A DNA stretch of 64,000 nt from Paludibacteraceae bacterium (GTDB lineage: Bacteria > Bacteroidota > Bacteroidia > Bacteroidales > Paludibacteraceae): NCBI GenBank assembly GCA_017938155.1, contig JAGBCD010000036.1, forward strand, positions 42,317 to 106,316, given 5' to 3'. The notes below the pieces were generated by a model, which was given only the letters and a program-made list of their open reading frames with translations, did not search any database and was not told where the DNA came from. Position numbers and translations under genes: made by a program. Shown piece by piece: positions 45,622-54,496 of this stretch. The number at the start of each line of letters is the position of its first letter. Positions within the stretch are counted from its first letter, which is position 1.

Positions 45622-46647
45622 ATGATATACTCAAGAAAATCGTTAGACAAGGCAGGCACTGCCCTATTAGACCCATTCACACGAGCAGAAGCCGTTGAGA
45701 AAGTAAGTAATTGGCGTTCGACACACTTGCCTGTACTCCGTGAGTTTGTAGAAGAACTTGCGAAGTATCTTGCTGTATCTAATATACATTATGCCTTCTA
45801 TTCACAACGAATCAAGCGTATGACATCTATAATTGATAAAATACGCAACAACCCAACAATGGGACTCGGAGGCTTGCAAGATATTGGTGGTGTAAGATTT
45901 GTATTTGACTCAATGAGCGATCTGCAAATGTGCCAAGAAGCTTTAACCACTTTTTCTCCGAAAGGATTTTCTTTTGTAAGAACAACAGACTATATCAAGA
46001 ATCCAAAGCAAAGTGGATATAGAAGTATTCACTATATCTACAAATATCATAGCGATGATGCAACATACGATGGTTTGAAGATAGAGTTGCAGATACGTAC
46101 ACGATTGGAGCATAGTTGGGCAATGGCAGTAGAAACGGCTAGTCTAATTTCTCGCACATCACTAAAAGCAAATATAGAAGATGGCAGTGTATGGAGAGAG
46201 TTTTTCAAACTTGTGAGTGCTATCTTTGCACAAAAAGAAAATTGCACTGTCCCTTGCACTTTCAAGGATTACGACCATAAGAAGTACTGCGATGAGTATT
46301 TAGTTTATCATGACACACACAAACTATTAGACCAATTGAGAGCGTTGCGCGTGACTGTAAATTCTAATGTTATTTCAGATGCAAAAGATGGGTATATCGT
46401 TTTAAGCATTAACTTTAGAGAAAAAACTGTTCAATATAGGACATTTCTCTCGGAGGAAGAAGAAAAAGCCACAAACTTATTTTCGCAGATTGAGCAAAAC
46501 ATTGAATCTGAAGAAGCTGCTTTGTTGGTTTCTATTGCCAAAATGCAAGAAATACGGAACGCTTACCCAAGTTACTTCTTGGACACAAGTGAATTTTTGC
46601 AAGCACTCATAGAGTTTAACGATAGTTGCTCAATATATAGAAATTAA
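45622..46647 (+). CDS. Stand-alone RelA/SpoT synthetase-domain protein
   Basis: 341 residues from ATG 45622; the frame is open for 60 more codons upstream but that stretch is repeat DNA and contains the promoter. Synthetase motifs in order: RIKRMTSIIDKI (63-74), LQDIGGVRFVF (85-95), DYIKNPKQSGYRSIH (123-137), ELQIRTRLEHSWAMAVE (155-171). No HD hydrolase domain, TGS or ACT domains; about 160 C-terminal residues of unknown fold follow. It could be a small alarmone synthetase ((p)ppGpp) or a toxic relative that pyrophosphorylates tRNA or makes (p)ppApp; no antitoxin-like neighbour is visible. Flanked on both sides by inverted copies of the composite repeat; followed by a clear terminator. Confidence 0.85.
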   Translation: MIYSRKSLDKAGTALLDPFTRAEAVEKVSNWRSTHLPVLREFVEELAKYLAVSNIHYAFYSQRIKRMTSIIDKIRNNPTMGLGGLQDIGGVRFVFDSMSDLQMCQEALTTFSPKGFSFVRTTDYIKNPKQSGYRSIHYIYKYHSDDATYDGLKIELQIRTRLEHSWAMAVETASLISRTSLKANIEDGSVWREFFKLVSAIFAQKENCTVPCTFKDYDHKKYCDEYLVYHDTHKLLDQLRALRVTVNSNVISDAKDGYIVLSINFREKTVQYRTFLSEEEEKATNLFSQIEQNIESEEAALLVSIAKMQEIRNAYPSYFLDTSEFLQALIEFNDSCSIYRN

Positions 46648-46671
46648 CATGAGTACCTATCGCAATACCAC

Positions 46672-46708
46672 AAGCGACTATCCATATTGAATAGTCGCTT
46701 ATTTTTTT
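46672..46708 (+). terminator. Rho-independent terminator of the RelA/SpoT-domain gene
   Basis: AAGCGACTAT (46672-46681) / ATAGTCGCTT (46691-46700), 9-nt loop, followed by ATTTTTTT. 25 bp past the stop codon. Confidence 0.9.
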
Positions 46709-46740
46709 CTAACATGGAAGACAGTTTTTAATTGATTGGT

Positions 46741-47180
46741 GTCGCGTTCGAATTTACAAAATTCTTATCTCCCCTTTGGGTCGAACGATTGCTACAAAGT
46801 TTCAAAGTTTCACGCATCAAAGATGCTTGTTTCACCGCTTCGCTGTTTCAAGGTTTTATCACTCACAACTTCTCCCCATAGCAAACCAAGACTATGTCTG
46901 TTTGCTATGGGGAGAAGCGGAGGTACGAGTTGCTTTCAATGATAGAGCAGAGCGATATCATTCGTGCAACCTCGTTACCGAACGCGAGGACTGAGGGGTC
47001 TGTCCACCCGAAAGCAAACCAAGATTTATCTGTTTGCTTTCAAATCGGGGTCCCCAGAGCAAACCAAGACTATGTCTGTTTGCTATGGGGAGAAGCGGAG
47101 GTACGAGTTGCCCCAACGATGACAAAGTCATCGGTCAATGCAATCTCGTTACCGAACGCGAGCAGAGCGAATTTACTTAA
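46741..47180 (-). repeat. Composite intergenic repeat, copy D (inverted)
   Basis: Reverse orientation: GAAAC module (46794-46863), hairpins at 46874-46912, 47011-47040 and 47052-47090, then the GCAATCTCGTTACCGAACGC arm. Sits between the convergent RelA/SpoT-domain gene and mltG. Confidence 0.9.
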
Positions 47181-47208
47181 TTCAAAATTCAAAATTCATA
47201 ATTAAAAA

Positions 47209-48243
47209 TTACCTTATGCGGCGTTGGTTGAGGGCACGTTGGTAGCGACGGGCTACCGCTGAATGTTCGGCATAAGTAGAAGAGAAAACATGCGTTCCAG
47301 AGAAATCGGGGTTGGCACACATGTACAGATACTTGGACGGCTTGTAATTAAGCACCGAATCCAAAACGGATGCCTCCACACAACGAATAGGACCAGGAGG
47401 CAAGCCTAAGTATTTATAAGTATTATAAGGAGAATCAAATTCTATATGTTTCTTCAACACACGTTTGAGAGCAAAATTTCCACTGGCATACACTGCCGTT
47501 GGACACGCTTGCAACAACATCCCCTTGCGCAAACGATTGATATACAAACCTGCTATCGTAGCATGCTCATCTACCCTATTGGTCTCCGACGCAACGATAC
47601 TGGCCAACGTATAGACCTCTGGAGGTGTTAACCCTATCGCCTTGGCCTTGGCCAAACGCTCTTCACTCCAGAACTTGGTATATTCGCGGTGAAAACGTTC
47701 GAACAACGCATCGACCGACATCGACCAATACACCTCATACGTATTGGGCAAGAAAAGGCACAAAGCAGTCTGAGGAGTCAAACCATATTGCGCCATATAA
47801 TCCGACGACTCCAGCTTAGTAACAATAGCCGTTGAGTCCAACAACAACTGCTTGGACAAACGGGATGCCAACTGTTGGTTGGTACGTATATTACGATTGA
47901 AGCTCAGTCGAACAGGTGTCTGTGCACCCGTGCGCATACGATAAACCAACGAACGACTACCCAACTGCGCAGGCAAACGATAATAACCCTCCTTGAACGT
48001 CTTAGCCTGCTGACGCTCGCACTCCGAACGGAACGATGATAACGATAGCACCTCATAGTCTGCCATCACCAACGCCAATACACTATCTACCGAAGCGCCT
48101 GGATACACATAATAACCATGCATTTCACCATCCATGCTACGGAAATTGCAGACACGAGAGAAGTAGTATCGGGATGCCAACCACCCAAACAATCCTAACA
48201 ACAAACAGACAATAGGAAGAATAATATATAAGTATCGACGCAC
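47209..48243 (-). CDS. mltG: Endolytic murein transglycosylase MltG
   Basis: YceG/MltG family, about 344 residues from a GTG at 48243. An in-frame ATG at 48318 is rejected because the promoter (48268-48298) lies inside that extension. One N-terminal membrane helix (IILPIVCLLLGLFGWLA), a LysM-like region, then the catalytic domain with YTLASIVASETNR (catalytic Glu220) and LQACPTAVYA, SPYNTYKYLGLPPGPI and LYMCANPDFSGTHVFSSTY. It cleaves nascent glycan strands at the inner membrane and helps set strand length. Transcribed divergently from tyrS. Confidence 0.93.
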   Translation of the reverse strand: MRRYLYIILPIVCLLLGLFGWLASRYYFSRVCNFRSMDGEMHGYYVYPGASVDSVLALVMADYEVLSLSSFRSECERQQAKTFKEGYYRLPAQLGSRSLVYRMRTGAQTPVRLSFNRNIRTNQQLASRLSKQLLLDSTAIVTKLESSDYMAQYGLTPQTALCLFLPNTYEVYWSMSVDALFERFHREYTKFWSEERLAKAKAIGLTPPEVYTLASIVASETNRVDEHATIAGLYINRLRKGMLLQACPTAVYASGNFALKRVLKKHIEFDSPYNTYKYLGLPPGPIRCVEASVLDSVLNYKPSKYLYMCANPDFSGTHVFSSTYAEHSAVARRYQRALNQRRIR

Positions 48244-48267
48244 TTGTACAAAGTTTTTAATGGACTG

Positions 48268-48298
48268 CAAAGGTACACAAATTTCATGAGAAGACAAA
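48268..48298 (-). promoter_or_regulatory. Promoter of mltG
   Basis: Minus strand: TTTG (48298-48295), 19 bp, TACCTTTG (48275-48268). It decides the mltG start: the CDS must begin at the GTG at 48243, leaving a leader of about 20 nt. Confidence 0.82.
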
Positions 48299-48303
48299 AA
48301 AAA

Positions 48304-48335
48304 TTTGCATACTTGCATAAAAAAATATACCTTTG
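48304..48335 (+). promoter_or_regulatory. Promoter of tyrS
   Basis: TTTG (48304-48307), 20 bp, TACCTTTG (48328-48335). Its -33 box is 5 bp from that of the divergent mltG promoter. Leader about 130 nt. Confidence 0.85.
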
Positions 48336-48469
48336 CAAGAAGTTTGACAATATATCACCAATATCGGTAATAACCATTTTAAAGATATTGACTTTAGTTT
48401 TTCACTTGAGCATATAAGCAACAAATAATAAAACTAAGACACTAAGAATACACATTAAATATATATAAG

Positions 48470-49768
48470 ATGAAGAACTTTGTTGAAGAACTACGTTGGA
48501 GAGGCATGCTACAAGACATCATGCCTGGCACAGAAGAACAACTCCAAAAAGAAATAACCTCTGCCTACCTCGGCATCGACCCTACTGCAGATAGTCTGCA
48601 CATCGGCCACCTATGCGGCATTATGATGCTTAGACACCTACAACGCTGCGGACACAAACCGATTGCACTAATCGGCGGCGCTACCGGTATGATAGGTGAC
48701 CCAAGCGGTAAATCTGCAGAGCGTAACCTATTGGACGAGAAGACCTTGCGCCACAACCAAGAGTGCATACAAAAACAATTGGAGAAGTTCTTGGACTTCC
48801 ACTCCGATGCACCCAACGCAGCCGAGTTGGTCAACAACTACGACTGGATGAAAGACTACACCTTCTTGGATTTTGCACGCAACGTCGGCAAACTAATCAC
48901 CGTCAACTACATGATGGCCAAAGATAGTGTCAAAAAACGCTTCAACGGCGAGTTTAGCCAAGGTATGTCCTTCACCGAGTTTACCTACCAACTACTACAA
49001 GGCTACGACTACGTACACCTCAACAAACACAAAAACTGCAAACTCCAAATGGGCGGTAGCGACCAATGGGGCAATATCACCACCGGTACTGAACTAATCA
49101 AGAAAATGGGTGGAGGCGATGCCTTTGCACTCACTTGCCCACTCATCACCAAAGCAGACGGCGGCAAGTTCGGCAAGACCGAAAGTGGAAACGTTTGGCT
49201 CGACAGACGATACACCAGCCCATACCACTTCTACCAATTCTGGCTCAACGTAAGCGACGAAGATGCCAAACGATATATCCGTATCTTTACCTCATTGGAA
49301 AAAGAGGTGATCGACGCACTCATCGCCGAACATGAACAAGCGCCTCACATGCGTACACTACAAAAACGTTTGGCTCAAGAAGTGACCATCATGGTGCATA
49401 GCGAAGAAGACTACAACGCAGCCGTAGAAGCCAGCAACATCCTATTTGGCAATGCCACTGCGGAAGCACTCAAGAAACTGGACGAAGAGACATTCTTGCA
49501 AGTGTTTGACGGAGTAGAACGCTACGAGATAAGCCGTGCTGAACTTGAAGCAGGTATCCCTCCACTCGACCTATTGGCTGAGAAAACAAAGATATTTGCA
49601 TCCAAAGGCGAAGCAAGAAAAATGATACAAGCCAACGGCTTCTCTATGAACAAAGAGAAACTCACCGACCCACAAACACCCATCACCACACAAGCACTAC
49701 TGAACAACAAATACCTACTCTTCCAAAAAGGCAAGAAGAATTATTATTTGGTAGTCGTGACACAATAA
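48470..49768 (+). CDS. tyrS: Tyrosyl-tRNA synthetase
   Basis: 432 residues, class Ic aminoacyl-tRNA synthetase. HIGH motif (SLHIGHLCG; His44-His47), KFGKTESGN as the KMSKS-equivalent near residue 228-236, tyrosine-pocket residues in [10 protein letters not shown], and a C-terminal S4 domain ([17 protein letters not shown]). Length is normal for bacterial TyrRS. It charges tRNA-Tyr. It stands in its own transcription unit. Confidence 0.97.
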   Translation: MKNFVEELRWRGMLQDIMPGTEEQLQKEITSAYLGIDPTADSLHIGHLCGIMMLRHLQRCGHKPIALIGGATGMIGDPSGKSAERNLLDEKTLRHNQECIQKQLEKFLDFHSDAPNAAELVNNYDWMKDYTFLDFARNVGKLITVNYMMAKDSVKKRFNGEFSQGMSFTEFTYQLLQGYDYVHLNKHKNCKLQMGGSDQWGNITTGTELIKKMGGGDAFALTCPLITKADGGKFGKTESGNVWLDRRYTSPYHFYQFWLNVSDEDAKRYIRIFTSLEKEVIDALIAEHEQAPHMRTLQKRLAQEVTIMVHSEEDYNAAVEASNILFGNATAEALKKLDEETFLQVFDGVERYEISRAELEAGIPPLDLLAEKTKIFASKGEARKMIQANGFSMNKEKLTDPQTPITTQALLNNKYLLFQKGKKNYYLVVVTQ

Positions 49769-49981
49769 GGCTCGCTGCGCTCACAATAGCGGCAGCAACG
49801 ATGATGGCTCACTGCGCTCAAGCAGAGTGACTTGATGCATGGTTGTTCACTTCGTTCATCCAACTCAGAACGAACCACGCACCCCTGCAACCTTCAGAAC
49901 AGCGCAGCAGGTGTACAAAGCAAGTACTTAAGGATACAAAACAACTTTTTTTGCTAAAAAATGCTTTTTTTTGTCAAAATA

Positions 49982-50013
49982 TTTGCACATATGCTTTTTT
50001 TGCCGTACCTTTG
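49982..50013 (+). promoter_or_regulatory. Promoter of tRNA-Gln
   Basis: TTTG (49982-49985), 20 bp, TACCTTTG (50006-50013). The tRNA 5' end is about 37 bp downstream. The 213 bp between tyrS and this promoter show only simple repeats of the GCTCACTGCGCTC kind. Confidence 0.85.
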
Positions 50014-50050
50014 CACTCGCTTTTGAAAACAAGTGTTTGAAATAGCACAT

Positions 50051-50122
50051 TGACCAATGGTATAAAGGCTATTACGTCAGATTTTGGTTCTGAAAATCTT
50101 GGTTCGATTCCAGGTTGGTCAA
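50051..50122 (+). tRNA. tRNA-Gln (anticodon UUG)
   Basis: 72 nt. Acceptor stem TGACCAA / TTGGTCA (7 bp), D-arm GTA...TAC, anticodon stem TCAGA / TCTGA around the loop TTTTGGT (anticodon TTG), 4-nt variable region, T-arm CTTGG TTCGATT CCAGG. Discriminator A; CCA not encoded. Stems are otherwise complete; the D-stem is short (3 bp). Flanked by its own promoter and terminator. Confidence 0.93.
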
Positions 50123-50127
50123 CAAAG

Positions 50128-50151
50128 AAGCCCGTTTGACGGGCTTTTTTT
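50128..50151 (+). terminator. Terminator after tRNA-Gln
   Basis: AAGCCCGT / ACGGGCTT, 3-nt loop, followed by six T residues. Confidence 0.9.
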
Positions 50152-50262
50152 GAGGGAAAACCCTCAAGTGTGATGGGATAAGGACTACCCATGGTTATCC
50201 TAACTACGATAACCGAAAGAAATAGTCCGAATATTGAGTAACACAAATAAATTTATTGAAAA

Positions 50263-50829
50263 ATGAAATCATTTGATTTGACCGGAACATTACGTTCTGA
50301 ATTCGGCAAGAAAGCTGCCAAGAACTTCCGTAAACAAGAATTGGTTCCTTGCAACCTCTATGGTTTGGGCGAAAACATCACTTTCACTGTTACAGTAGCT
50401 GACGTGCGCAAATTGATCTACACCCCTGACACTTTGGTAGTAAACCTCACCATCGGTGACGTTACCAAAAAAGCAGTGGTTAAAGAAATGCAATTCCACC
50501 CTATCACCGAAAACATCCTTCACATCGACTTCCTCGAAGTAAACGAAGAGAAGCCAGTTGTAGTGGCTATCCCTGTACAATTGACCGGTTTGGCTGAAGG
50601 TGTTAAGTCTGGTGGTAAACTCAGCCTCGAAATGCGTAAACTCAAAGTGAAAGGTATCTATACACAAATCCCTGAGCGTATCGTTGTGGACGTTACAACA
50701 CTCGGTCTTGGTAAGAAAATCGCTGTAGGCGATATCAATATCGAAGGATTGACCATGATGAACGTAAAAGATGCTTGCGTTGCTCAAGTGAAAGCTACCC
50801 GCGCAAGTGCAGCTGCTGCTAAAGCATAA
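50263..50829 (+). CDS. rplY: 50S ribosomal protein L25 (CTC-type, two-domain)
   Basis: 188 residues. The N-terminal L25 domain binds 5S rRNA (LRSEFGKKAAKNFRKQ, VPCNLYG), and a beta-rich C-terminal domain (VPVQLTGLAEGVKSGGKL) gives the long general-stress-protein CTC form. The Ala-rich end is typical. Followed 20 bp later by pth, a conserved order in Bacteroidales. Confidence 0.95.
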   Translation: MKSFDLTGTLRSEFGKKAAKNFRKQELVPCNLYGLGENITFTVTVADVRKLIYTPDTLVVNLTIGDVTKKAVVKEMQFHPITENILHIDFLEVNEEKPVVVAIPVQLTGLAEGVKSGGKLSLEMRKLKVKGIYTQIPERIVVDVTTLGLGKKIAVGDINIEGLTMMNVKDACVAQVKATRASAAAAKA

Positions 50830-50849
50830 TGAATCAGTAGAAAGATAGA

Positions 50850-51440
50850 ATGAAATATTTGATTGTTGGGTTGGGTAACATCGGTTACGAATACCAAAAC
50901 ACCCGCCATAACATAGGATTTATGATGTTGGACGCTTTTGTAGAAGCGTCCAACATTGCAAATGGAGGCAACAAACCACCCATCGTCTTCGAAGACAAAC
51001 GATACGGATGGGTGGCCAAATGCCGTGTCAAAAATGCTGAACTGGTACTACTCAAGCCCTCTACCTACATGAACCTGAGCGGCAACGCCGTTAGATACTG
51101 GCTTCAACAAGAGAAAATACCCATCGAGAACATGCTCGTACTTGTGGACGACCTCAACCTACCCTTCGGCACCATCCGACTACGCAAACAAGGTAGCGAC
51201 GGAGGACATAACGGACTGGGAAACATACAATCCGTCATGGGAACAACCAACTATTCTCGACTGCGATTTGGCATAGGCAACAATTTCAACCGAGGAGCAC
51301 AATGCAACTTCGTTCTCGGTGAGTGGACAGCAGAAGAGCAACAACAACTCAAAGAACGATTTGAACTTACCAAAAACATCATACAAGCCTTCTGCCTACA
51401 AGGTATCGACAGAACAATGAACCTATACAACGGAAAATAA
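50850..51440 (+). CDS. pth: Peptidyl-tRNA hydrolase
   Basis: 196 residues. [20 protein letters not shown] with the catalytic histidine near residue 21, [26 protein letters not shown] and [12 protein letters not shown]. Releases tRNA from peptidyl-tRNA that drops off ribosomes. Complete and of normal length. In an apparent operon after rplY. Confidence 0.96.
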   Translation: MKYLIVGLGNIGYEYQNTRHNIGFMMLDAFVEASNIANGGNKPPIVFEDKRYGWVAKCRVKNAELVLLKPSTYMNLSGNAVRYWLQQEKIPIENMLVLVDDLNLPFGTIRLRKQGSDGGHNGLGNIQSVMGTTNYSRLRFGIGNNFNRGAQCNFVLGEWTAEEQQQLKERFELTKNIIQAFCLQGIDRTMNLYNGK

Positions 51441-51445
51441 CACAC

Positions 51446-51478
51446 ATCCTATACATATCCTATAGATATCCTATACAT
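51446..51478 (+). repeat. 11-bp tandem array, three units, abutting the start codon
   Basis: Units ATCCTATACAT, ATCCTATAGAT, ATCCTATACAT, ending exactly at the base before the ATG of the sulfatase-family gene. The reverse complement of this array has the same unit as 4889-4921, so it occupies the position where a ribosome-binding region would be. Confidence 0.93.
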
Positions 51479-53455
51479 ATGGCACAGACCAACCACACAT
51501 ACCTAACATCATTCTGGCGCCATCCATGGACTTGTGCCGCATGCAACTTACTAATAGTCTTGACACTATATTCAGCGTCAAGACTATTCTACTACTACAT
51601 CAGTCAAGACCTATATGCCGACATCACAACTACCCACCTAATGGAACTAATGAAAGGAGGCATACGATTTGACCTGACTGCCACACTCTACCTTAGCAGT
51701 GCCTACCTACTCATGCAACTGCTACCACTCAAAACCAGACATTCACGCACATACACAAAAATAGCCTACTACCTATTCCTTATCCCCAATGCCATCGGAT
51801 TGATAATCAACAGCATGGATATGGTCTATAGCCACTTCAGTGGCAAACGAACCACCCTCACATTCTTCACCGAGTTTGTACACGACGACAACCTACTGAA
51901 CATCCTACTACAAGCTATCGGACAGTATTGGTATGTGACCATCTTTGGAGTCATCATATTACTCCTTCTCATTTTCCTAACCCGCAAAAACGACCCTCGC
52001 ACACCCACCAGCACTCCACTATACTACTATACCCGTGAGACTATCATCCTACTGGTGAGCGTCTATTTGATTGTCATTGGCATTCGCGGAGGATTTGGCG
52101 CATACACTCGCCCCATCACCCTAAGCAATGCTTTGGAATATACCAACCGCCCCTTAGAAACCAACATCGTTCTCAATACCCCATTTAGCCTGATGCGCTC
52201 GGCTGAAGGAGGAACCTATACACGCCCCAACTACATGTCAACACAGGAAATGGAACAACTCTATTCCCCTGTACATATACCCGATACTACCTCTATACCC
52301 AACTACCACAACGTAGTAGTTCTCATCTTAGAATCCTTCTCCAAAGAGTATATCGGCTACTACAACCATCACTTGGACAATGGTACCTACACAGGATATA
52401 CACCATTCCTGGACTCACTGCTCACACACTGCATCACCTACGACCTATCCATCTCCTCGGGCAGAAAATCCATTGACGCCATGCCCTGTATCTTATCCGC
52501 GATACCACGCATAGGCGAACCCTATATCCTTACCCCCTACTCTACCAACCAAGTACAATCGATAGCATCCTGCTTGGGAGAGATAGGTTATCAAACGGCA
52601 TTCTTCCACGGAGCACCCAACGGCTCAATGGGATTCAAAGCCTACGCACGAGCATGCGGATTCGACCAATACTTCGGCATGGACGAGTACAATCAACTAT
52701 ACCCTAACAACAACGATTTTGACGGCACATGGGCTATTTGGGACGAAGAGTTTCTACAATACTATGCCCATACCATGCAAAGCATGCCAACACCCTTCAT
52801 GACTGCCATCTTCACAGCCAGTAGCCATCACCCCTTCCGCATACCCGAACGATACAAACAACGATTTACGCAAGGTACACTACCCATACACCCCTGCGTT
52901 GCATATACTGACTATGCCTTGAGACGATTCTTCGAGACAGCACAAAAACAAGATTGGTTCCACAACACACTCTTCGTCATCACTGCCGACCATACCAATG
53001 CACTCTATCATGACGAGTACAAAAACGACAAAGGACTATACGAAGTGCCTATCGCCTTTTATGACCCACAATGGACACAAGCAGAAATAGACCAACGCCT
53101 ACCTAATACACGCCAACCTGTCAGTCATACCGACATCATGCCTTCGGTATTATCTTACGTACAGTACAATAAACCTTATATAGCCTTCGGAGAAGATGTG
53201 CTCAACCAAACAAAAAAATACCCTATCGCCTTCGGCTACAACGACCCCGTAGTACAAGTGCTAACCAACGACCAACTCATACAATTTGATGGACAACATA
53301 TAAGCGCTGCCTACAACTACCTAACAGACCCTGACTTGCAACACAAAGATACACTTTCCAACGAAAACAGAAACATAGAAAAAATAATACAAGCATACGT
53401 ACAACAATACATGGAACGAATGATAGAGGATAGGTTGGTAATTGGGGATTGGTAA
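51479..53455 (+). CDS. LTA-synthase-like sulfatase-family phosphotransferase, membrane-bound
   Basis: 658 residues. Five N-terminal membrane segments (for example TCAACNLLIVLTLYSASRLF, ETIILLVSVYLIVIGIRGG), then an extracytoplasmic alkaline-phosphatase-superfamily domain: VVLILESFSKEYIGYY, the nucleophile region SSGRKSIDAMPCIL, TAIFTASSHHPFRIP, and metal ligands in FVITADHTN. Related to LtaS and to the Bacteroides phosphoglycerol or phosphoethanolamine transferases; the actual head group is not evident. Its final codons run into an ATTGG-type repeat, so the last residues (RLVIGDW) are likely repeat-derived. It sits between pth and hslR-like genes. Confidence 0.85.
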   Translation: MAQTNHTYLTSFWRHPWTCAACNLLIVLTLYSASRLFYYYISQDLYADITTTHLMELMKGGIRFDLTATLYLSSAYLLMQLLPLKTRHSRTYTKIAYYLFLIPNAIGLIINSMDMVYSHFSGKRTTLTFFTEFVHDDNLLNILLQAIGQYWYVTIFGVIILLLLIFLTRKNDPRTPTSTPLYYYTRETIILLVSVYLIVIGIRGGFGAYTRPITLSNALEYTNRPLETNIVLNTPFSLMRSAEGGTYTRPNYMSTQEMEQLYSPVHIPDTTSIPNYHNVVVLILESFSKEYIGYYNHHLDNGTYTGYTPFLDSLLTHCITYDLSISSGRKSIDAMPCILSAIPRIGEPYILTPYSTNQVQSIASCLGEIGYQTAFFHGAPNGSMGFKAYARACGFDQYFGMDEYNQLYPNNNDFDGTWAIWDEEFLQYYAHTMQSMPTPFMTAIFTASSHHPFRIPERYKQRFTQGTLPIHPCVAYTDYALRRFFETAQKQDWFHNTLFVITADHTNALYHDEYKNDKGLYEVPIAFYDPQWTQAEIDQRLPNTRQPVSHTDIMPSVLSYVQYNKPYIAFGEDVLNQTKKYPIAFGYNDPVVQVLTNDQLIQFDGQHISAAYNYLTDPDLQHKDTLSNENRNIEKIIQAYVQQYMERMIEDRLVIGDW

Positions 53456-53905
53456 TTGGTAATTGGTGAGCGCAAGCGCTCAGTTTAGAGGACGCGCCGC
53501 GTTCGGTAACGAGATTGCATGAATGATATCGCTCTGCTCTATCATTGAAAGCAACTCCTACCTCCGCTTTTCCCCATAGCAAACAGATAAATCTTGGTTT
53601 GCTCTGGGGGCCCCGATTTGAAAGCAAACAGACATTGTCTTAGTTTACTTTTGGGTACCCAAGGCTTGCTATTGTTTAGAGGACGGGATACAGTGCCTAC
53701 AGGGAGAATTGGGTGATTGGGGATTGGGGATTGGTGATTGGCAGACCCCTCTGCCCTACGGGCACCTCCCCTAACTTAGGGGGAGGAGTTGTGAGTGATG
53801 AAACCTTGAAACAGCGAAGCGGTGAAACAAGCATCTCTGATGCGTGAAACTTTGAAACTTTGCAGCAATCGTTTGAGCGAATGCGAGATAAGAATTTAGA
53901 ATTAA
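53456..53905 (+). repeat. Composite intergenic repeat, copy E
   Basis: ATTGG heptamer-like stretch, GCGTTCGGTAACGAGATTGC arm (from about 53509), hairpins 53572-53609 and 53621-53651, the CTCCCCTAACTTAGGGGGAG stretch and GAAAC module (53799-53872), plus orientation. Pairs with inverted copy F on the far side of hslR-DUF4924-nth. Confidence 0.88.
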
Positions 53906-53939
53906 CAGCCCTGCAGTTTAGAGGAAGCTTCGCTACTGG

Positions 53940-54052
53940 AACCCTTAGAACCTTTAGAACCCTTAGAACTCTTAGAACTCTTATAACTCATAACTCATAA
54001 CTCATAGCTCATAGCTCATAGCTCATAACTCATAACTCATAACTCATAACTC
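53940..54052 (+). repeat. Adjacent 9-mer and 7-mer tandem arrays
   Basis: Five nonamers of AACCCTTAG type (53940-53984) run without a gap into nine heptamers (53985-54047): three AACTCAT, three AGCTCAT, three AACTCAT, then AACTC. Six bases then separate the array from the ATG of the S4-domain gene. Confidence 0.93.
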
Positions 54053-54058
54053 TCTCAG

Positions 54059-54490
54059 ATGGAAGTACGCGTCGATAAATATCTTTTTGCCATGCGGATT
54101 TACAAAACCCGCTCTATCGCTACCGAAGCATGCAAAAAAGGCAGAATAACCATGAATGGGAGCGAAATAAAGCCTAGTAGGACATTCAAAATAGGAGATG
54201 TCTTTAGCGTCAGAAAAGGACCTATTACCTATACCTATCGCATACTCAAACTAAGCGAAAATAGATTAGGAGCCAAACTCGTACCAGACTACCTACAAGA
54301 TATCACCAGCCCAGAACAACTTGAACTACTCGAATTAGCAAGGCTCGCTGGACAAAGCGGAAGAAGCAGAGGAAGTGGAAGACCTACCAAAAAAGATCGA
54401 AGAGACTTAGAACAATTTATTAGCACCGATAACTACCTCCCTACGGATTGGGATGAAGATATAGATGATTGGGAAAACAATATAGAATAA
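54059..54490 (+). CDS. hslR: S4-domain RNA-binding protein (Hsp15/RqcP-like)
   Basis: 143 residues. S4 domain at residues 3-60 (VRVDKYLFAMRIYKTRSIAT, then CKKGRITMNGSEIKPSR), a basic linker and a charged tail (SGRSRGSGRPTKKDRRDLEQ). Hsp15 rescues stalled 50S subunits that carry nascent chains; homologues in other phyla work in ribosome quality control. Starts only 6 bp after the heptamer array, so translation must start from an AACTC-rich leader with no Shine-Dalgarno. Followed by DUF4924 6 bp later. Confidence 0.9.
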   Translation: MEVRVDKYLFAMRIYKTRSIATEACKKGRITMNGSEIKPSRTFKIGDVFSVRKGPITYTYRILKLSENRLGAKLVPDYLQDITSPEQLELLELARLAGQSGRSRGSGRPTKKDRRDLEQFISTDNYLPTDWDEDIDDWENNIE

Positions 54491-54496
54491 CAGCAT

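Noticed and set aside
45235-47180. Composite transposon around the RelA/SpoT-like gene
   Set aside because: The flanking inverted copies encode no transposase and no target-site duplication could be seen; kept only as a cassette-like observation.
46736-47205. Plus-strand open frames in repeat copy D
   Set aside because: Repeat-derived, no start context, no conservation expected beyond the repeat.
48244-48318. ATG at 48318 as the mltG start
   Set aside because: The mltG promoter lies within this extension, so it would not be transcribed.
53277-53627. Minus-strand open frame of 116 codons over the end of the sulfatase gene and copy E
   Set aside because: Antisense to a real gene and then repeat DNA.
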